This document shows positions 32,385 through 42,781 of a DNA stretch of 64,000 bases, piece by piece. The position numbers were made by a program, and so were the translations under genes. Each line of letters begins with the position of its first letter. Position 1 is the stretch's first letter. Origin of the DNA: Rhodospirillales bacterium (GTDB lineage: Bacteria; Pseudomonadota; Alphaproteobacteria; SP197); the NCBI GenBank assembly GCA_014323865.1, contig JACONG010000016.1:794523-858522 (forward strand), in the 5' to 3' direction. The notes below the pieces were generated by a model, which saw nothing but the letters and a program-made list of their open reading frames with translations, was not told the origin of the DNA and did not search any database.

Positions 32385-33656
32385 ATGACTTCCTTTCGCT
32401 TTATCCATTCTGCCGACATTCATCTCGACAGCCCGCTAAGGGGCCTTGCACGCCAGGAAGGTAACGCCGTCGCGCGGGTGCGTACCGCGACTCGCGAGGC
32501 GCTTGATACACTGGTCGGATTGGCCATGGAGGAGAAGGCCAATTTTCTTGTTATCGCCGGAGACCTTTATGACGGCGACTGGCGGGACTACAACACTGGG
32601 CTTTTCTTCGCAGCACAGATGGGGCGGCTCAACAAGGAGGGCATCCCGGTCTATTTGCTCCACGGCAACCACGACTCTGAAAGCCAGATCACCCGGCGAC
32701 TTGAACTGCCCGAAAACGTCCATGTCTTTGGCACGCGCAGGCCAGAGACGTTTGCGCTTGATGAGCTGAAGGTCGCACTGCACGGGCAGAGCTTTCGCCA
32801 GCGTGCCTTAACGGACAATCTTGTACCCGGCTACCCTAGGCCAGTTTCTGGTGCATTCAACATCGGAGTCCTGCACACAGGCCTCGGGGGCATGGGCGGC
32901 CACGCGAACTACGCCCCTTGCGCCATCGAAGACCTCACCAACAAAGGCTACGACTACTGGGCGCTCGGCCACGTACACCAGGCAAAGGTGCTGCACGAAA
33001 AGCCTTACATTGTCTTCCCAGGCAACCTTCAGGGCCGCCATGCCCGCGAGACCGGTCCCAAGGGCGCAAGCCTCGTCACCGTAGAAGAAGGTGACGTCGT
33101 CGAATTGACGAAGATCCCTTGTGATGTGGTGCGCTGGGCAGTGCTGCCCGTATCGTTGGTCGATGCGGAGCTCTTCGGCAACGTGATTGATGGTATCCAC
33201 GATGCCGTGGAGGCGGCCGTGGCTCAGGCTGACGGGCGGCTACTAGCCTGCCGCATTGTCCTGCAAGGGCGCACCGCTGTTCACGATCAGCTTATTGCTT
33301 CCGAGGACCAGATTCTGGCTGAAGCCCGCGCCGGCGCACTTGGACTGGGCGACGAAGTCGCTTGGGTGGAAAAGGTGGTCATTGACACCCAGCCTGAGGT
33401 CGATGCAGAGACGCTGGCCGAGCGCGAAGACGCCATTGGAGAGCTTCGGCGCCTGTTGCAGGAAGCCACCGGGGACGATTCACTGCTGGCACAAATCGAG
33501 GAAGATATCGGCAAGTTGGTGCGCCAGCTGCCTAACGAGGTGCGCGGCGACATCGAAGATTGCATGCTGAAGGCCGCAGTAGACGGCAATTTTGCGGCGC
33601 TGATTGGCCAGGTCTCGCCTTATCTCTCCGCACGGCTCACGGCGAAGGGGGGATGA
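32385..33656 (+). CDS. YhaO-type exonuclease (SbcD-like metallophosphoesterase)
   Basis: A 423-residue calcineurin-like phosphoesterase. The N-terminal motif HSADIHLDSPLRGLA is typical of the YhaO branch rather than classical SbcD. AGDLYDGDW and LLHGNHDSES provide further metal ligands, and WALGHVHQ the last. The C-terminal half (about 250-423) is helical and acidic and probably caps the nuclease. With its partner YhaN it is expected to form an Mre11-Rad50-like complex that processes DNA ends. The ATGA overlap with the next gene shows coupling. It starts 283 bases after tRNA-Ser, on an insert somewhat less GC-rich than its surroundings. Confidence 0.88.
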   Translation: MTSFRFIHSADIHLDSPLRGLARQEGNAVARVRTATREALDTLVGLAMEEKANFLVIAGDLYDGDWRDYNTGLFFAAQMGRLNKEGIPVYLLHGNHDSESQITRRLELPENVHVFGTRRPETFALDELKVALHGQSFRQRALTDNLVPGYPRPVSGAFNIGVLHTGLGGMGGHANYAPCAIEDLTNKGYDYWALGHVHQAKVLHEKPYIVFPGNLQGRHARETGPKGASLVTVEEGDVVELTKIPCDVVRWAVLPVSLVDAELFGNVIDGIHDAVEAAVAQADGRLLACRIVLQGRTAVHDQLIASEDQILAEARAGALGLGDEVAWVEKVVIDTQPEVDAETLAEREDAIGELRRLLQEATGDDSLLAQIEEDIGKLVRQLPNEVRGDIEDCMLKAAVDGNFAALIGQVSPYLSARLTAKGG

Positions 33657-36600
33657 GTGTGCGGATAAAACGGCTCGATCTGCTGCGCTACGGCCACTTC
33701 ACCGAAGTGTCGCTTGAGCTGCCTGATGGCACATCGGACTTCCACATCATCTTCGGCCCGAATGAGGCCGGTAAGTCCACGGCGCTGTCCGCTATCGAAG
33801 ATCTTCTATTCGGCATTCACGGGCAGACGCGGTACGGGTTTCTGCATGATTACGGCAGCATGCGTATCGGTGCTGTGCTTGAGAACGGCAGTGATGGGCT
33901 GGAGGTGCTGCGGAGAAAAGGCAATAGGGACACGCTGCTGGGACCGAACGCTTTGCCGGTGCCCGGTGGGGAAGCGGTACTTAGCCCCTACCTTGCCGGC
34001 GCGGACCGAACCTTTTTCGAGCGCATGTTCAGCCTTGACCACACTCGCCTTGAAGCTGGCGGCCGGGCAATCCTGGAGGCCAGGGACGACGTCGGTCAGA
34101 TGCTGTTCTCCGCCGGTGCCGGTATCGGAGGTCTGCGGGAGCAGTTGACCCAGCTTTCCAAAGAGGCGGATAGCTTGTGGAGCCCGGGGCGGCGCGCCCG
34201 GGGCCGCAAGTTCTCCATCGCCAAAGACAAGCTGGATACCGCCCGGCGGGATCTGCGCGAGCAGACCCTCAGCGCTGCAAAATGGCGGGAGTTGAAGAAT
34301 GCGTACGAAAATGCAGAAGAGGCCTATGGTGCCATCGACAAGGCGATCAGCAAGGCGACAACCACCCGAAACCGTCTGAGCCGGATTCGGCGGGTGTTTC
34401 GGGATGTGCGGCGAAAGCAAGAGCTGGACAGTCATCTGGAGGAACTCGGCGACGTGATTGCTCTTCCCGCGGAAGCTGACGAGCTTGTTGCTGAGTCTGA
34501 GCGCGGGGATGCTGCAGCGGCCGCGAGTATCGGCACGCTGACAGAACAGCTTCAGCGCGCCGAAGAGGGGCTGCAAAGGCTTACTTACGACGAGACGATT
34601 ATCCAGAGAGCGGCGGATGTAAACCAAGCCTGCGAACGTCGCATCGAGGTTCGCAGTGAAAAAGCCGACCTGCCCAAGCGTGAGGCCGAGCTGCAAGCGG
34701 CCGAAAAGGAACTGAAGGGCGCTGCCGCTGAGCTTGGCTGGCAGGATGGAAACTCAGCCGCGCTGATCGAGCGCATTCCGCCGCGGCCGAAAGTTAGTGT
34801 CGTGCGATCGCTGCTCAACCAAAAAGGCGAGCTCGAGATCGATGTTTCCGGCAAGGCACGGTTACTGGAAGAAGCGAAGGAAGAGCATGCCGTACTGAAG
34901 GACAAGCTTGCCAAGGCCGGTGAGCCTGTTGACGCATCACGGATGGCCATCGTGTTGAAGAGTGTGCGCGAACAGGGTGACATTGCCGGTCGAGTGCGTT
35001 CTGCCGCAGAGGAGCTGAAGAAAGCCAGAAGCAGGGTCGCCCTGCAGCTTGGTGCACTTGACCCGGGTGTTGCAGATGAAGATGCACTGACCGGCATGAG
35101 TGTGCCGGCAAGGGCGAAAGTAGAGTCGCAACGAAAAGCCCAAGATAACTGGCAGCGGCGGCTGACGGAAACGCGGCGACAGGCTACATCCGTTCAGCAG
35201 GAGCTGGACAGTGACGTTAAAGCCCTTGAGCGGGTTATACGCGATGAGCAAGTGGTCACAGCCGAAAAACTGAAGGACGCTCGTGGTCGCCGCGACGTCG
35301 TGTGGCAGCTGGTGAAGCTCAAGCACGTCGAGGGACAGCAGATCCCGCCGGACCAGGCCGCGCAGTACAAGGACGAAATCGAGGATCTGGCAGGTGCCTT
35401 TGAGCCTGCCGTCGTCAGGGCCGATAAGCTGGCTGATCGGCGCTTTGACCATGCTGAAGCCGCTGGGCGCATCGCCGAGATCAAGCGCAAGATCGAGAAG
35501 CAGGAAACGCTTTTCGTCCAGTTGCAGGACAACGAACAGAAACTCGTGGAGGAAGGCAAGCAGCTGAAAGCCGATTGGGCCGCGCTGTGGACCGGGGCAC
35601 CGTTTGAGCCGGAAGCGCCTGAGACCATGCTGGAATGGCTTGTAGCCCGCGACGGGGTGCTGGAGGCCATTGAAGCGCGGGAAGAAGCTGACAGCGCGCT
35701 AGAGGCTGTTCGTGGCGAGGAGCAGGCGGCAAGGCAGCAGTTGATTGGTGAGTTGGCTGCGCTGGGTGTCGATGTTGTCACACTGGAATCTGACGGCCTG
35801 ACCATCGTCGTTGAACGGGCGGCGGAAGAGCTACGGCTTCGCGAGGCCAAAGCCGAGAGGAAGTCTCAGCTCGAAAAGGATGTCGCTGAAGCCAGTAAGC
35901 TTGTTGCGCGTCGGCAGCGGGACCTTGAGACGGCAAAGAAGGCGCGGGCCGAATGGCGGGATAAATGGACTGCTGCGCTTGACGATTTTGGCCTTGCTGC
36001 AGATACCGCCGCTGAGGCTGTTGATGCTCAGATCGGCATTATCGATCAAATGCGGGAGGCGGTCGGTCGGATCAGCTCGTTGCGACACGACCGCATCGAG
36101 AAGATTCAAAGGGACCTCGCTGACTTCGAAAATGTTGCCAGTCAGCTTGTGCGGGTTGTTGCACCGGACCTTTCTGACAAGGCGGCGGACGACGCTGTTG
36201 CGGCGCTGAAGACGCGGCTTAACGAGGCCGAGAGGATCCAGGGACTGCGGGAGAATCAGGACGAGGCCGTTGAAGACCTGAAAGAGCAGATCAAAACGCT
36301 TGAAGGTCAGCGGCGGGAGTGGGCCGCCTCCATAACCCACCTTATGCAGACCGCAGGCGTCGATAACAATGACAAACTGAAGGCCGCTATCGAGCGATCC
36401 GACAAGCAGCGGGAGCTTCAGGAGGAACGGGACGAGATCATAGGAAAGCTTCAGCAGGACGGTGATGGCAAGACTGATGACGAACTGGAAACCGAGTGCG
36501 ACGGGCTGGCCATCGATGACGTCGCGGCTCGGGAAGAGTCGCTTCAGGCGGAACTGGAGGACTTGAGAAAGCAGCAGGGCGAGGCAGGCGATGTCCGATC

Positions 36601-37207
36601 GCAGGCACGCCAAGCGTATCAGGCCATCGGCGGCGATGATGCGGCCGCACAGGCTGGGGCAGCCCGGGCAGAGGCGCTGGCTGAAATGGGCGAAGTGGCC
36701 GAGCGGTACGTTCGGGTGAAGACATCCGCCATTCTGCTGCAATGGGCCATCGACCGCTATCGTCGGGAGAAGCAAGCGCCGCTGCTCAAACGCGCGGGAC
36801 AGCTGTTTCAGGTCATGACCGCGGGCTCGTTCACCAGCCTGCGCGTGGACTTTGATGACCAGGACAACGCCCACCTGACCGGGGTACGACCGGATGAGAA
36901 GGTTGTGCCGGTGTCCGGCATGAGCACCGGCACAGCCGATCAGCTATACTTGGCGCTGCGGGTTGCCTCGATTGAAGACTATCTTGAGCGGGCGGAGGCG
37001 CTGCCGTTTGTGGCCGACGACCTGTTCATCAACTTCGATGACAGCAGGGCGGCTGCTGGGTTTGAGTTGTTGGGACAGTTGGCAAGGAAAACCCAGGTAC
37101 TCTTCTTCACGCACCATCGTCATCTCGTGGAAATCGCGAAGTCTACCCTGGGGGATACCATCAACTGTGTTTCGCTGAACGAAAAAGCCACTATGGCATC
37201 GGCATGA
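33653..37207 (+). CDS. YhaN-type SMC-like ATPase (SbcC/Rad50-like)
   Basis: A 1184-residue ATPase. Walker A GPNEAGKST is near residue 38. The middle (roughly 190-1000) is mostly coiled coil with no zinc-hook CxxC visible. The C-terminus has the signature-like VSGMSTGTADQLYLALRVAS and a Walker B of the YhaN form (LPFVADDLFINFDD), followed by the switch histidines in FFTHHRHL. It overlaps the YhaO-type gene by ATGA, so they are one unit. A DNA-end-processing or anti-phage role is inferred from the position beside a tRNA and the absence of chromosomal repair neighbours. Confidence 0.88.
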   Translation: MSVRIKRLDLLRYGHFTEVSLELPDGTSDFHIIFGPNEAGKSTALSAIEDLLFGIHGQTRYGFLHDYGSMRIGAVLENGSDGLEVLRRKGNRDTLLGPNALPVPGGEAVLSPYLAGADRTFFERMFSLDHTRLEAGGRAILEARDDVGQMLFSAGAGIGGLREQLTQLSKEADSLWSPGRRARGRKFSIAKDKLDTARRDLREQTLSAAKWRELKNAYENAEEAYGAIDKAISKATTTRNRLSRIRRVFRDVRRKQELDSHLEELGDVIALPAEADELVAESERGDAAAAASIGTLTEQLQRAEEGLQRLTYDETIIQRAADVNQACERRIEVRSEKADLPKREAELQAAEKELKGAAAELGWQDGNSAALIERIPPRPKVSVVRSLLNQKGELEIDVSGKARLLEEAKEEHAVLKDKLAKAGEPVDASRMAIVLKSVREQGDIAGRVRSAAEELKKARSRVALQLGALDPGVADEDALTGMSVPARAKVESQRKAQDNWQRRLTETRRQATSVQQELDSDVKALERVIRDEQVVTAEKLKDARGRRDVVWQLVKLKHVEGQQIPPDQAAQYKDEIEDLAGAFEPAVVRADKLADRRFDHAEAAGRIAEIKRKIEKQETLFVQLQDNEQKLVEEGKQLKADWAALWTGAPFEPEAPETMLEWLVARDGVLEAIEAREEADSALEAVRGEEQAARQQLIGELAALGVDVVTLESDGLTIVVERAAEELRLREAKAERKSQLEKDVAEASKLVARRQRDLETAKKARAEWRDKWTAALDDFGLAADTAAEAVDAQIGIIDQMREAVGRISSLRHDRIEKIQRDLADFENVASQLVRVVAPDLSDKAADDAVAALKTRLNEAERIQGLRENQDEAVEDLKEQIKTLEGQRREWAASITHLMQTAGVDNNDKLKAAIERSDKQRELQEERDEIIGKLQQDGDGKTDDELETECDGLAIDDVAAREESLQAELEDLRKQQGEAGDVRSQARQAYQAIGGDDAAAQAGAARAEALAEMGEVAERYVRVKTSAILLQWAIDRYRREKQAPLLKRAGQLFQVMTAGSFTSLRVDFDDQDNAHLTGVRPDEKVVPVSGMSTGTADQLYLALRVASIEDYLERAEALPFVADDLFINFDDSRAAAGFELLGQLARKTQVLFFTHHRHLVEIAKSTLGDTINCVSLNEKATMASA

Positions 37208-37600
37208 ACTGTGGCATCGGCATGACTCGTCGGAAAGACCGTGTTGTATGCTGCCCCGGAGTCGGTGCCTGTCGGTGCTTGTCGGTGCCTGTCGGTGCCC
37301 GTCGCCGACCTTCGGGCCGAGGTGGAAACCTCATGATACATTACGCATTGAGCGTCTACATCCCTGCGGGTAGCGCGTGCGGCAAGAAAGAGCCAGCCGC
37401 TCACGAACGACCCTCAAGGTTTCGCTGACCGCCCCACAGCCGCACGATGCGCAGGTCTTCGCCGGGCTCTCCCACGTCGCCCCGGAGCGAAAGCACGGGT
37501 CAGCCTGTTCGCACAGTTCATCGGTCTGGGCTAATTCAATGACTTGAAGCGGAGAACGTTCGACACCAGTCCCGTTCCCTCCGCCATTCCTTCCTTGCGT
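37208..37600. other. Intergenic stretch, no gene recognised
   Basis: This lies between the convergent YhaN-type gene and the excisionase-like gene. It contains a 10-bp tandem repeat at 37261-37300 and otherwise nothing that I can name. A GC-rich stretch at 37571-37585 ends in CCCTCCGCCA, which partly resembles the tRNA 3' end but is too short to call an attachment site. Confidence 0.4.
37261..37300. repeat. 10-bp tandem repeat, four copies
   Basis: GTCGGTGCCT occurs four times head to tail, the second and fourth copies each differing by one base. It lies 54 bases after the YhaN-type stop. Confidence 0.8.
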
Positions 37601-37852
37601 TCAACCGCCGTCATCGGATGCCTGGTGCGGCGTCTTCACCGGATCTTCGATATCGTCATCTTCGATATCGTCGGGCGCGCGGTTCGCGTGGGAATTCAGA
37701 TAGGCCTCAAGGTCACGCTGCGAGACACGCCAATCGCGACCGAACTTGATGGCGCGGAGTTGGCCGTCGTTGATCCACGAACGAACGGTGCTCTCGCGCA
37801 TCTTCAGGAGTTCGGCGACCTCATGAACGGTCAGCAGGGGTTTCGACAGCAT
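37601..37852 (-). CDS. Excisionase-family DNA-binding protein
   Basis: An 83-residue protein with a winged HTH of the excisionase/MerR-like type: PLLTVHEVAELLKMRESTVR followed by GQLRAIKFGRDWRVSQRDLEAYL. The C-terminal tail is strongly acidic (DDIEDDDIEDP), produced by a short in-frame duplication. ATG at 37852 is chosen because GGAG lies nine bases upstream. Such proteins act as recombination directionality factors or small repressors. No integrase lies in the window. It diverges from the mrp operon over an AT-rich 200 bases. Confidence 0.8.
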   Translation of the reverse strand: MLSKPLLTVHEVAELLKMRESTVRSWINDGQLRAIKFGRDWRVSQRDLEAYLNSHANRAPDDIEDDDIEDPVKTPHQASDDGG

Positions 37853-37928
37853 GATCATCGGCTCCGGCGCAACGATACGATGGTGCAGGTTGAGCCATTT
37901 ATCGCTTATATCGGTTTATGTCTACATA

Positions 37929-37956
37929 TTGAAGTTCTTGTAATTTTCTCTATATC
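37929..37956 (+). promoter_or_regulatory. Candidate promoter of mrp operon
   Basis: TTGAAG (37929-37934) and TATATC (37951-37956) are separated by 16 bases in a markedly AT-rich stretch 108 bases ahead of mrpA. Confidence 0.4.
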
Positions 37957-38063
37957 AGAGACTGTTTTATCGAGGTTGATCCCGCCTGGGGTCGTTTGTC
38001 CATACTCCGTCCTTGAGCGTCTGCATCCAACCTGCGTGGCCGTTCGTCAGGGGAATTCGCGAA

Positions 38064-40439
38064 ATGCTGCTTGCGGCTGTGCTCGCACCATTTGTCCTTG
38101 CCGTCTTCGCGCCGGCCGTTCGGCGTGTCGCCGGGCCGGCGACAGGCTGGCTTTTGGCGCTGCTGCCGGCGGCTCTGACCGTCTACTTCGCCGGATTCCC
38201 GGGGCCGATCGCGGCGGGCGATCCGATAAGTTTTTCGGTCCCCTGGGTTCCCACGCTCGGCATTCATCTGTCGTTTCACGTGGACGGGCTGAGCGTGATG
38301 TTCGCCCTGCTGATCAGCGGGATCGGCACCTTCATCGTCCTCTATGCGGCGACCTATCTTTCCGGGCATGCCGATCTCGGCCGTTTCCTCATGTTCATCC
38401 TGATGTTCATGGGTTCGATGCTGGGTCTCGTGCTGGCCGACAATGTTGTCACCCTGTTCGTGTTCTGGGAGCTGACCTCGATCACCTCCTTCCTGCTGAT
38501 CGGCTTCAACCACAAGAGCGCACGGTCCCGGCGGGCGGCCCTGCAGGCGCTGGTCGTCACCGGCGGCGGCGGTCTTGCGCTGCTGGCGGGCCTGTTGCTC
38601 ATGGCGCAGGCGGGCGGTGCGATGGAGTTGTCGACCCTTCTGCAAAGCGGCGACCTGTTGCGCGACCACCCGCACTACATCTCCATCCTGATCCTTGTGC
38701 TGATCGGGGCCTTCACCAAGTCGGCCCAGGTGCCGTTTCATTTCTGGTTGCCGAATGCCATGGAAGCGCCGACACCGGTCAGCGCCTATCTGCATTCCGC
38801 CACCATGGTGAAGGCGGGCGTCTATCTTCTGGCCCGTGTTCATCCCGGCCTCGGGGGAACGGAGGTCTGGCAGATCACCCTGGTCGCCTTCGGAGCCACG
38901 ACCTTCCTGATCGGTGCGATCCTGGCCCTGCGCAACACCGACCTGAAACTGATGCTGGCCCAGACCACGGTTGCGAGCCTGGGACTCCTGGTCTTCCTGA
39001 TCGGCCTCGGCCATGAACTGGCGCTGGAGGCGGCGATGGTCTACCTCTTTGCGCACGCGATGTTCAAAGGTGCGCTCTTCATGGCTGCCGGCTGCATCGA
39101 TCACGGGACTGGCACACGCGACGTCTGGAAGCTGTCCGGCCTGCGAAGCGCGATGCCGATCACCTTCGGTGCGGCGGCACTGGCGGCACTCTCCATGTCG
39201 GGCCTGCCGCCCTTCATCGGCTTCATTGCCAAGGAGTTCGTCTACAAGGGCACGCTGGGCGAATTCTGGCCGCTGCTTGTCACGGGCATCGCCATTGTTG
39301 GCAACGCCCTGATGTTCGCGGTCGCCTTCCTGGTCGGCTTCAAACCATTCCTGGGTGCGCCCTTACAATCGCCAAAGCCTGCCCATGAAGGCGGTCCCGG
39401 CCTGTGGCTCGGACCGCTCACCCTGGCGGTGCTTGGACTGCTGGCGGGTCTGTTCGCCGGCGTGCCCGAGACCTATCTGGTCGGCCCGGCTGTTTGGGCG
39501 GTCGCAGGGTCACAGGTTCCGGTGTATCTCTACCTGTGGGGGGGCTTCAAGACTCCGCTCCTCCTCAGCATGGTGACCATCGCGCTCGGGGCGCTGCTCT
39601 TGTGGAAAGCGCGTGCGCTCAGCCGTGCGATGGCGGCCGCCCTGGACAGGCTCTGGGGTCCTGATCAGGGCTATGATCAGTTTCTCGACGCTCTCATCGG
39701 GATCGCGCGGGCCGTGACGGCCAAGCTCCAGACCGGCACTCTGCGGCACTACCTTCTGGTGACGATGACGGTCGTTGCCACCATCCTGGTCGCGCCGATG
39801 ATCGCCATGGGCGACCTTTCGGTCTCCGTCACCCTGCCACGAACCGACTTCTACATCTGGGGTATCGCCCTGCTGGCTCTGGCCGGTGGCTTCGCCATTG
39901 CCATTGCGCGCTCGCGGCTGATCGCCATCCTGTCCATGGGCGTGCTCGGCATGGCCGTTGCTCTGATCTTTGTGTTGTTCAGCGCCCCGGATCTCGCTTT
40001 CACGCAGTTGATGGTGGAGACTCTATCCGTCGTGATCCTGGCGCTGGTCATCACACGGTTGCCGATCTACCGATCTGATTGGCGTGGGTGGCCCAGGGCA
40101 ATCCGCGACTCGGCCATCGCCGTGGTCGTCGGAGTCGGGTTCACACTTCTGCTGCTGACGATCACCGGTCGGCCCCTCGATCCCGTGCTCAGCGAGTTCT
40201 TCGCCGCACGCAGCTACACGGAGGCCTATGGCCGCAACATCGTCAACGTGATCCTGGTGGACTTCCGCGCTCTCGATACCTTCGGAGAGATCGCCGTGGT
40301 GGTGATTGCCGGTGTTGCCGTTCTGAGCCTGTTGGCGATGGGAGGGCGACGACCGGACCGAACCGCCACGACGACCGCTCCCGCCGCCGCCTCGGTCCGG
40401 AGGGGCCCAGGTGCGAACGACGAGGAGGACGCGCGATGA
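38064..40439 (+). CDS. mrpA: Mrp Na+/H+ antiporter subunit A
   Basis: A 791-residue membrane protein related to NuoL. It has about 20 hydrophobic segments, the proton-channel glutamate in [17 protein letters not shown] near residue 140, and the segment [16 protein letters not shown] near 215. A C-terminal MbhD-type region ([21 protein letters not shown]) is present. It starts at ATG 38064 with AGGGGA upstream and ends in an ATGA overlap with mrpB. The antiporter exports Na+ in exchange for H+ at the inner membrane. Confidence 0.95.
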   Translation: MLLAAVLAPFVLAVFAPAVRRVAGPATGWLLALLPAALTVYFAGFPGPIAAGDPISFSVPWVPTLGIHLSFHVDGLSVMFALLISGIGTFIVLYAATYLSGHADLGRFLMFILMFMGSMLGLVLADNVVTLFVFWELTSITSFLLIGFNHKSARSRRAALQALVVTGGGGLALLAGLLLMAQAGGAMELSTLLQSGDLLRDHPHYISILILVLIGAFTKSAQVPFHFWLPNAMEAPTPVSAYLHSATMVKAGVYLLARVHPGLGGTEVWQITLVAFGATTFLIGAILALRNTDLKLMLAQTTVASLGLLVFLIGLGHELALEAAMVYLFAHAMFKGALFMAAGCIDHGTGTRDVWKLSGLRSAMPITFGAAALAALSMSGLPPFIGFIAKEFVYKGTLGEFWPLLVTGIAIVGNALMFAVAFLVGFKPFLGAPLQSPKPAHEGGPGLWLGPLTLAVLGLLAGLFAGVPETYLVGPAVWAVAGSQVPVYLYLWGGFKTPLLLSMVTIALGALLLWKARALSRAMAAALDRLWGPDQGYDQFLDALIGIARAVTAKLQTGTLRHYLLVTMTVVATILVAPMIAMGDLSVSVTLPRTDFYIWGIALLALAGGFAIAIARSRLIAILSMGVLGMAVALIFVLFSAPDLAFTQLMVETLSVVILALVITRLPIYRSDWRGWPRAIRDSAIAVVVGVGFTLLLLTITGRPLDPVLSEFFAARSYTEAYGRNIVNVILVDFRALDTFGEIAVVVIAGVAVLSLLAMGGRRPDRTATTTAPAAASVRRGPGANDEEDAR

Positions 40440-40849
40440 ATTCCCTCATTCTGAGGACGGCCACGCCGTTCCTGGTTGGTTTGACGGTTCTGTTCTCGAT
40501 CTTTGTTCTGCTCCGCGGACACAACGTGCCGGGCGGCGGCTTTATCGGTGGTCTCGTCGGTGCCTCGGCATTCGCGATCTACACCATCAACGAAGGCGTT
40601 GCGGCGACACGCCGGGCGATGATTGCCCACCCGGTGGCGATTGCCGGGTTCGGCCTTTTCATCGCCGGGCTGAGCGGCGTTGCCTCCCTGTTTTTCGGGG
40701 ACGCCTTCATGACCGGACAGTGGTGGTTCCCCGACTTCGCGCCGGACCTGAAGTACCTGTCGACCGTCGTCCTGTTCGATATCGGGGTCTATCTCGTCGT
40801 TGTCGGCGCCATCGTTGCCATCATCATGGGCCTTGAGGAGAACGGCTGA
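40436..40849 (+). CDS. mrpB: Mrp antiporter subunit B
   Basis: A 137-residue protein with four hydrophobic segments and the MnhB signature ([18 protein letters not shown] near residue 33). It overlaps mrpA by ATGA and mrpC by TGATG. Required for assembly and transport of the complex. Confidence 0.92.
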   Translation: MNSLILRTATPFLVGLTVLFSIFVLLRGHNVPGGGFIGGLVGASAFAIYTINEGVAATRRAMIAHPVAIAGFGLFIAGLSGVASLFFGDAFMTGQWWFPDFAPDLKYLSTVVLFDIGVYLVVVGAIVAIIMGLEENG

Positions 40850-41232
40850 TGGAAGCTGCGTTCTCCATCGTCGTCGGGACGCTGTTTGCCATCAGCGTCT
40901 ACCTGCTGCTGTCGGGTTCGTTGATCCGCCTGCTACTGGGAATCTTCGTCCTCGGCAATGCGACCCATCTGCTGATCTTTGTCGCCGGTCGCCTGGTGCG
41001 ACACGCGCCGCCGTTGATCCCTGACGGTCTGGAGGTTGCTGACACGGTGATCGCCAACCCTCTGCCACAGGCCCTGATCCTGACAGCCATCGTGATCAGC
41101 TTCTCTTTGTTCTCCTTCCTCCTGGTGCTCGCCTATCGCGCCTACCAGTGCCTCGACACGGTCAACACTGACGAGATGCGGGACGCCGAGCCCATAGTCG
41201 CCCCGAATGTCTTGAGGGGCCGCGATGTTTGA
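40849..41232 (+). CDS. mrpC: Mrp antiporter subunit C
   Basis: A 127-residue NuoK-like protein with three hydrophobic segments, including SLIRLLLGIFVLGNATHLLI and ANPLPQALILTAIVISFSLF (the conserved DPLPQALVLTAIVI position). It overlaps mrpB and mrpD. Confidence 0.92.
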   Translation: MEAAFSIVVGTLFAISVYLLLSGSLIRLLLGIFVLGNATHLLIFVAGRLVRHAPPLIPDGLEVADTVIANPLPQALILTAIVISFSLFSFLLVLAYRAYQCLDTVNTDEMRDAEPIVAPNVLRGRDV

Positions 41233-42781
41233 GGGTGCCGGTTGGCTGATCGTCTGGCCCGTCCTCATTCCGATCCTGGGTGCCGCGCTGGCTGCGGCCG
41301 CATGGGGCAATGAACGTGCACAATCCGTTATCGGGGTCGCTGGTCTCGGTGCCCAGTTCATCGCCAGCATCGCGCTGTTCGAGCATGTCTGGAGCCATGG
41401 CGTGGTCGCCATGTCGATTGGCGGCTGGCAGGCTCCCTTCGGTATCGCGCTGGCGGCGGACACGCTGGGTGCTGGCTTCACCCTGGTGGGCAGTCTTGTC
41501 GGCCTCATCGTCGCTCTGCACAGCATCGGATCGACGGATACCGGGCATCGCCGGGCCGGGTTCTTTCCCTTGCTGCTTGCGCTGATGGCCGGCGTCGCCG
41601 GGGCGTTCCTGACCAGCGATATCTTCAATCTCTACGTTTGGTTCGAGGTCACCCTGATTTCGTCCTTCGGGCTCATGGTTCTCGGTGGCCGGCGTGAGCA
41701 GATTGACGGTGCGGTCAAGTACGCGTTCCTCAATCTGATTGCGACAACGTTGCTTCTGATCGCGATCGGCTTGCTCTACGGCCTGACGGGCACCCTCAAC
41801 ATAGCCGATCTCTCGGGCAAGGTGGCGTTGCTGCCGCAGGACTCGACGCTTGAGACCGTGGCCCTGCTCTTCCTCGTGTCGCTCGGAATGAAGGCGGCCC
41901 TGTTCCCGCTCCATTTCTGGCTGCCGGCGGCTTACCACACGCCGCTGCCGACGGTGTCCGCCATCTTCGCGGCCCTGTTGACCAAGGTGGGCGTCTACGC
42001 GCTGATCCGCGTGTTCTCACTGGTCTTCCCGGAGAACAGCGATATGGTCCGCGACGCCATGATCTGGGTCGCCGTCGCGACGATGGTGCTCGGTGCACTG
42101 GGAACACTGGCAGAGTCGGACATCCGACGTTTCGTCTCGTTCACCGTGGTGAGCGGCGTTGGTGTGATGGTGGGCGGCATCGCGATCGGCACCGAGTTGG
42201 CGTTTCTCGGCACGATCTTCTACTTCGTCCACTCGATCGTCATTTCAGCGGCCCTCTTTATCGCCGTCGGCATGATCGCCACGGCCAGCAAGGCGACGGG
42301 AATTGAGGATCTGGCCGGTCTCTACAGGAGAGCGCCCTTTCTCGCTGTCGCCTTCCTTGTTGTCGGTCTCTCACTGGCCGGTGTTCCGCCACTCGCCGGG
42401 TTCTGGCCGAAGGTTTATCTCGTGCAGGCGGGGCTCGAAGCCGACTCGACTGTTCTGGTGGTCGGTATTCTGCTGTCCGGTTTCCTGATGCTGGTCGCGT
42501 TCGGCCGGGCCTTTTGCCTGATCTTCTGGAGGCCGGGCGACGATGAAACGCCGGCGCAGGACGCCGGACTGCTTGTGAAGGGCAGCCTCGGTGCCCTTGC
42601 CGCGATGACCTTCGCGTTCGGCCTCTATTGCGCCCCGCTGGTGGAGGTGTCAGGCCGTTCCGCAGCAGAGCTCCTGAGCCCCGATCCTTACATCTTTACG
42701 GTGCTTGGCCAGCCGGAGGCAGCCCGAATGGACGGCACGCCGACAGTCACGCCTTCCGGTGCGGTGGAGGCGATGCAATGA
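41225..42781 (+). CDS. mrpD: Mrp antiporter subunit D
   Basis: A 518-residue NuoN/M-like membrane protein with about 14 hydrophobic segments. FEVTLISSFGLMVLGG carries the channel glutamate, and GMKAALFPLHFWLPAAYHTP with TKVGVYALIRVF the conserved lysines. It overlaps mrpC by eight bases and mrpE by ATGA. Confidence 0.94.
   Translation: MFEGAGWLIVWPVLIPILGAALAAAAWGNERAQSVIGVAGLGAQFIASIALFEHVWSHGVVAMSIGGWQAPFGIALAADTLGAGFTLVGSLVGLIVALHSIGSTDTGHRRAGFFPLLLALMAGVAGAFLTSDIFNLYVWFEVTLISSFGLMVLGGRREQIDGAVKYAFLNLIATTLLLIAIGLLYGLTGTLNIADLSGKVALLPQDSTLETVALLFLVSLGMKAALFPLHFWLPAAYHTPLPTVSAIFAALLTKVGVYALIRVFSLVFPENSDMVRDAMIWVAVATMVLGALGTLAESDIRRFVSFTVVSGVGVMVGGIAIGTELAFLGTIFYFVHSIVISAALFIAVGMIATASKATGIEDLAGLYRRAPFLAVAFLVVGLSLAGVPPLAGFWPKVYLVQAGLEADSTVLVVGILLSGFLMLVAFGRAFCLIFWRPGDDETPAQDAGLLVKGSLGALAAMTFAFGLYCAPLVEVSGRSAAELLSPDPYIFTVLGQPEAARMDGTPTVTPSGAVEAMQ

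Noticed and set aside
37571-37585. Possible attachment-site copy of the tRNA-Ser 3' end (CCCTCCGCCA)
   Set aside because: Only about ten bases match and they are interrupted relative to the tRNA; chance similarity cannot be excluded.
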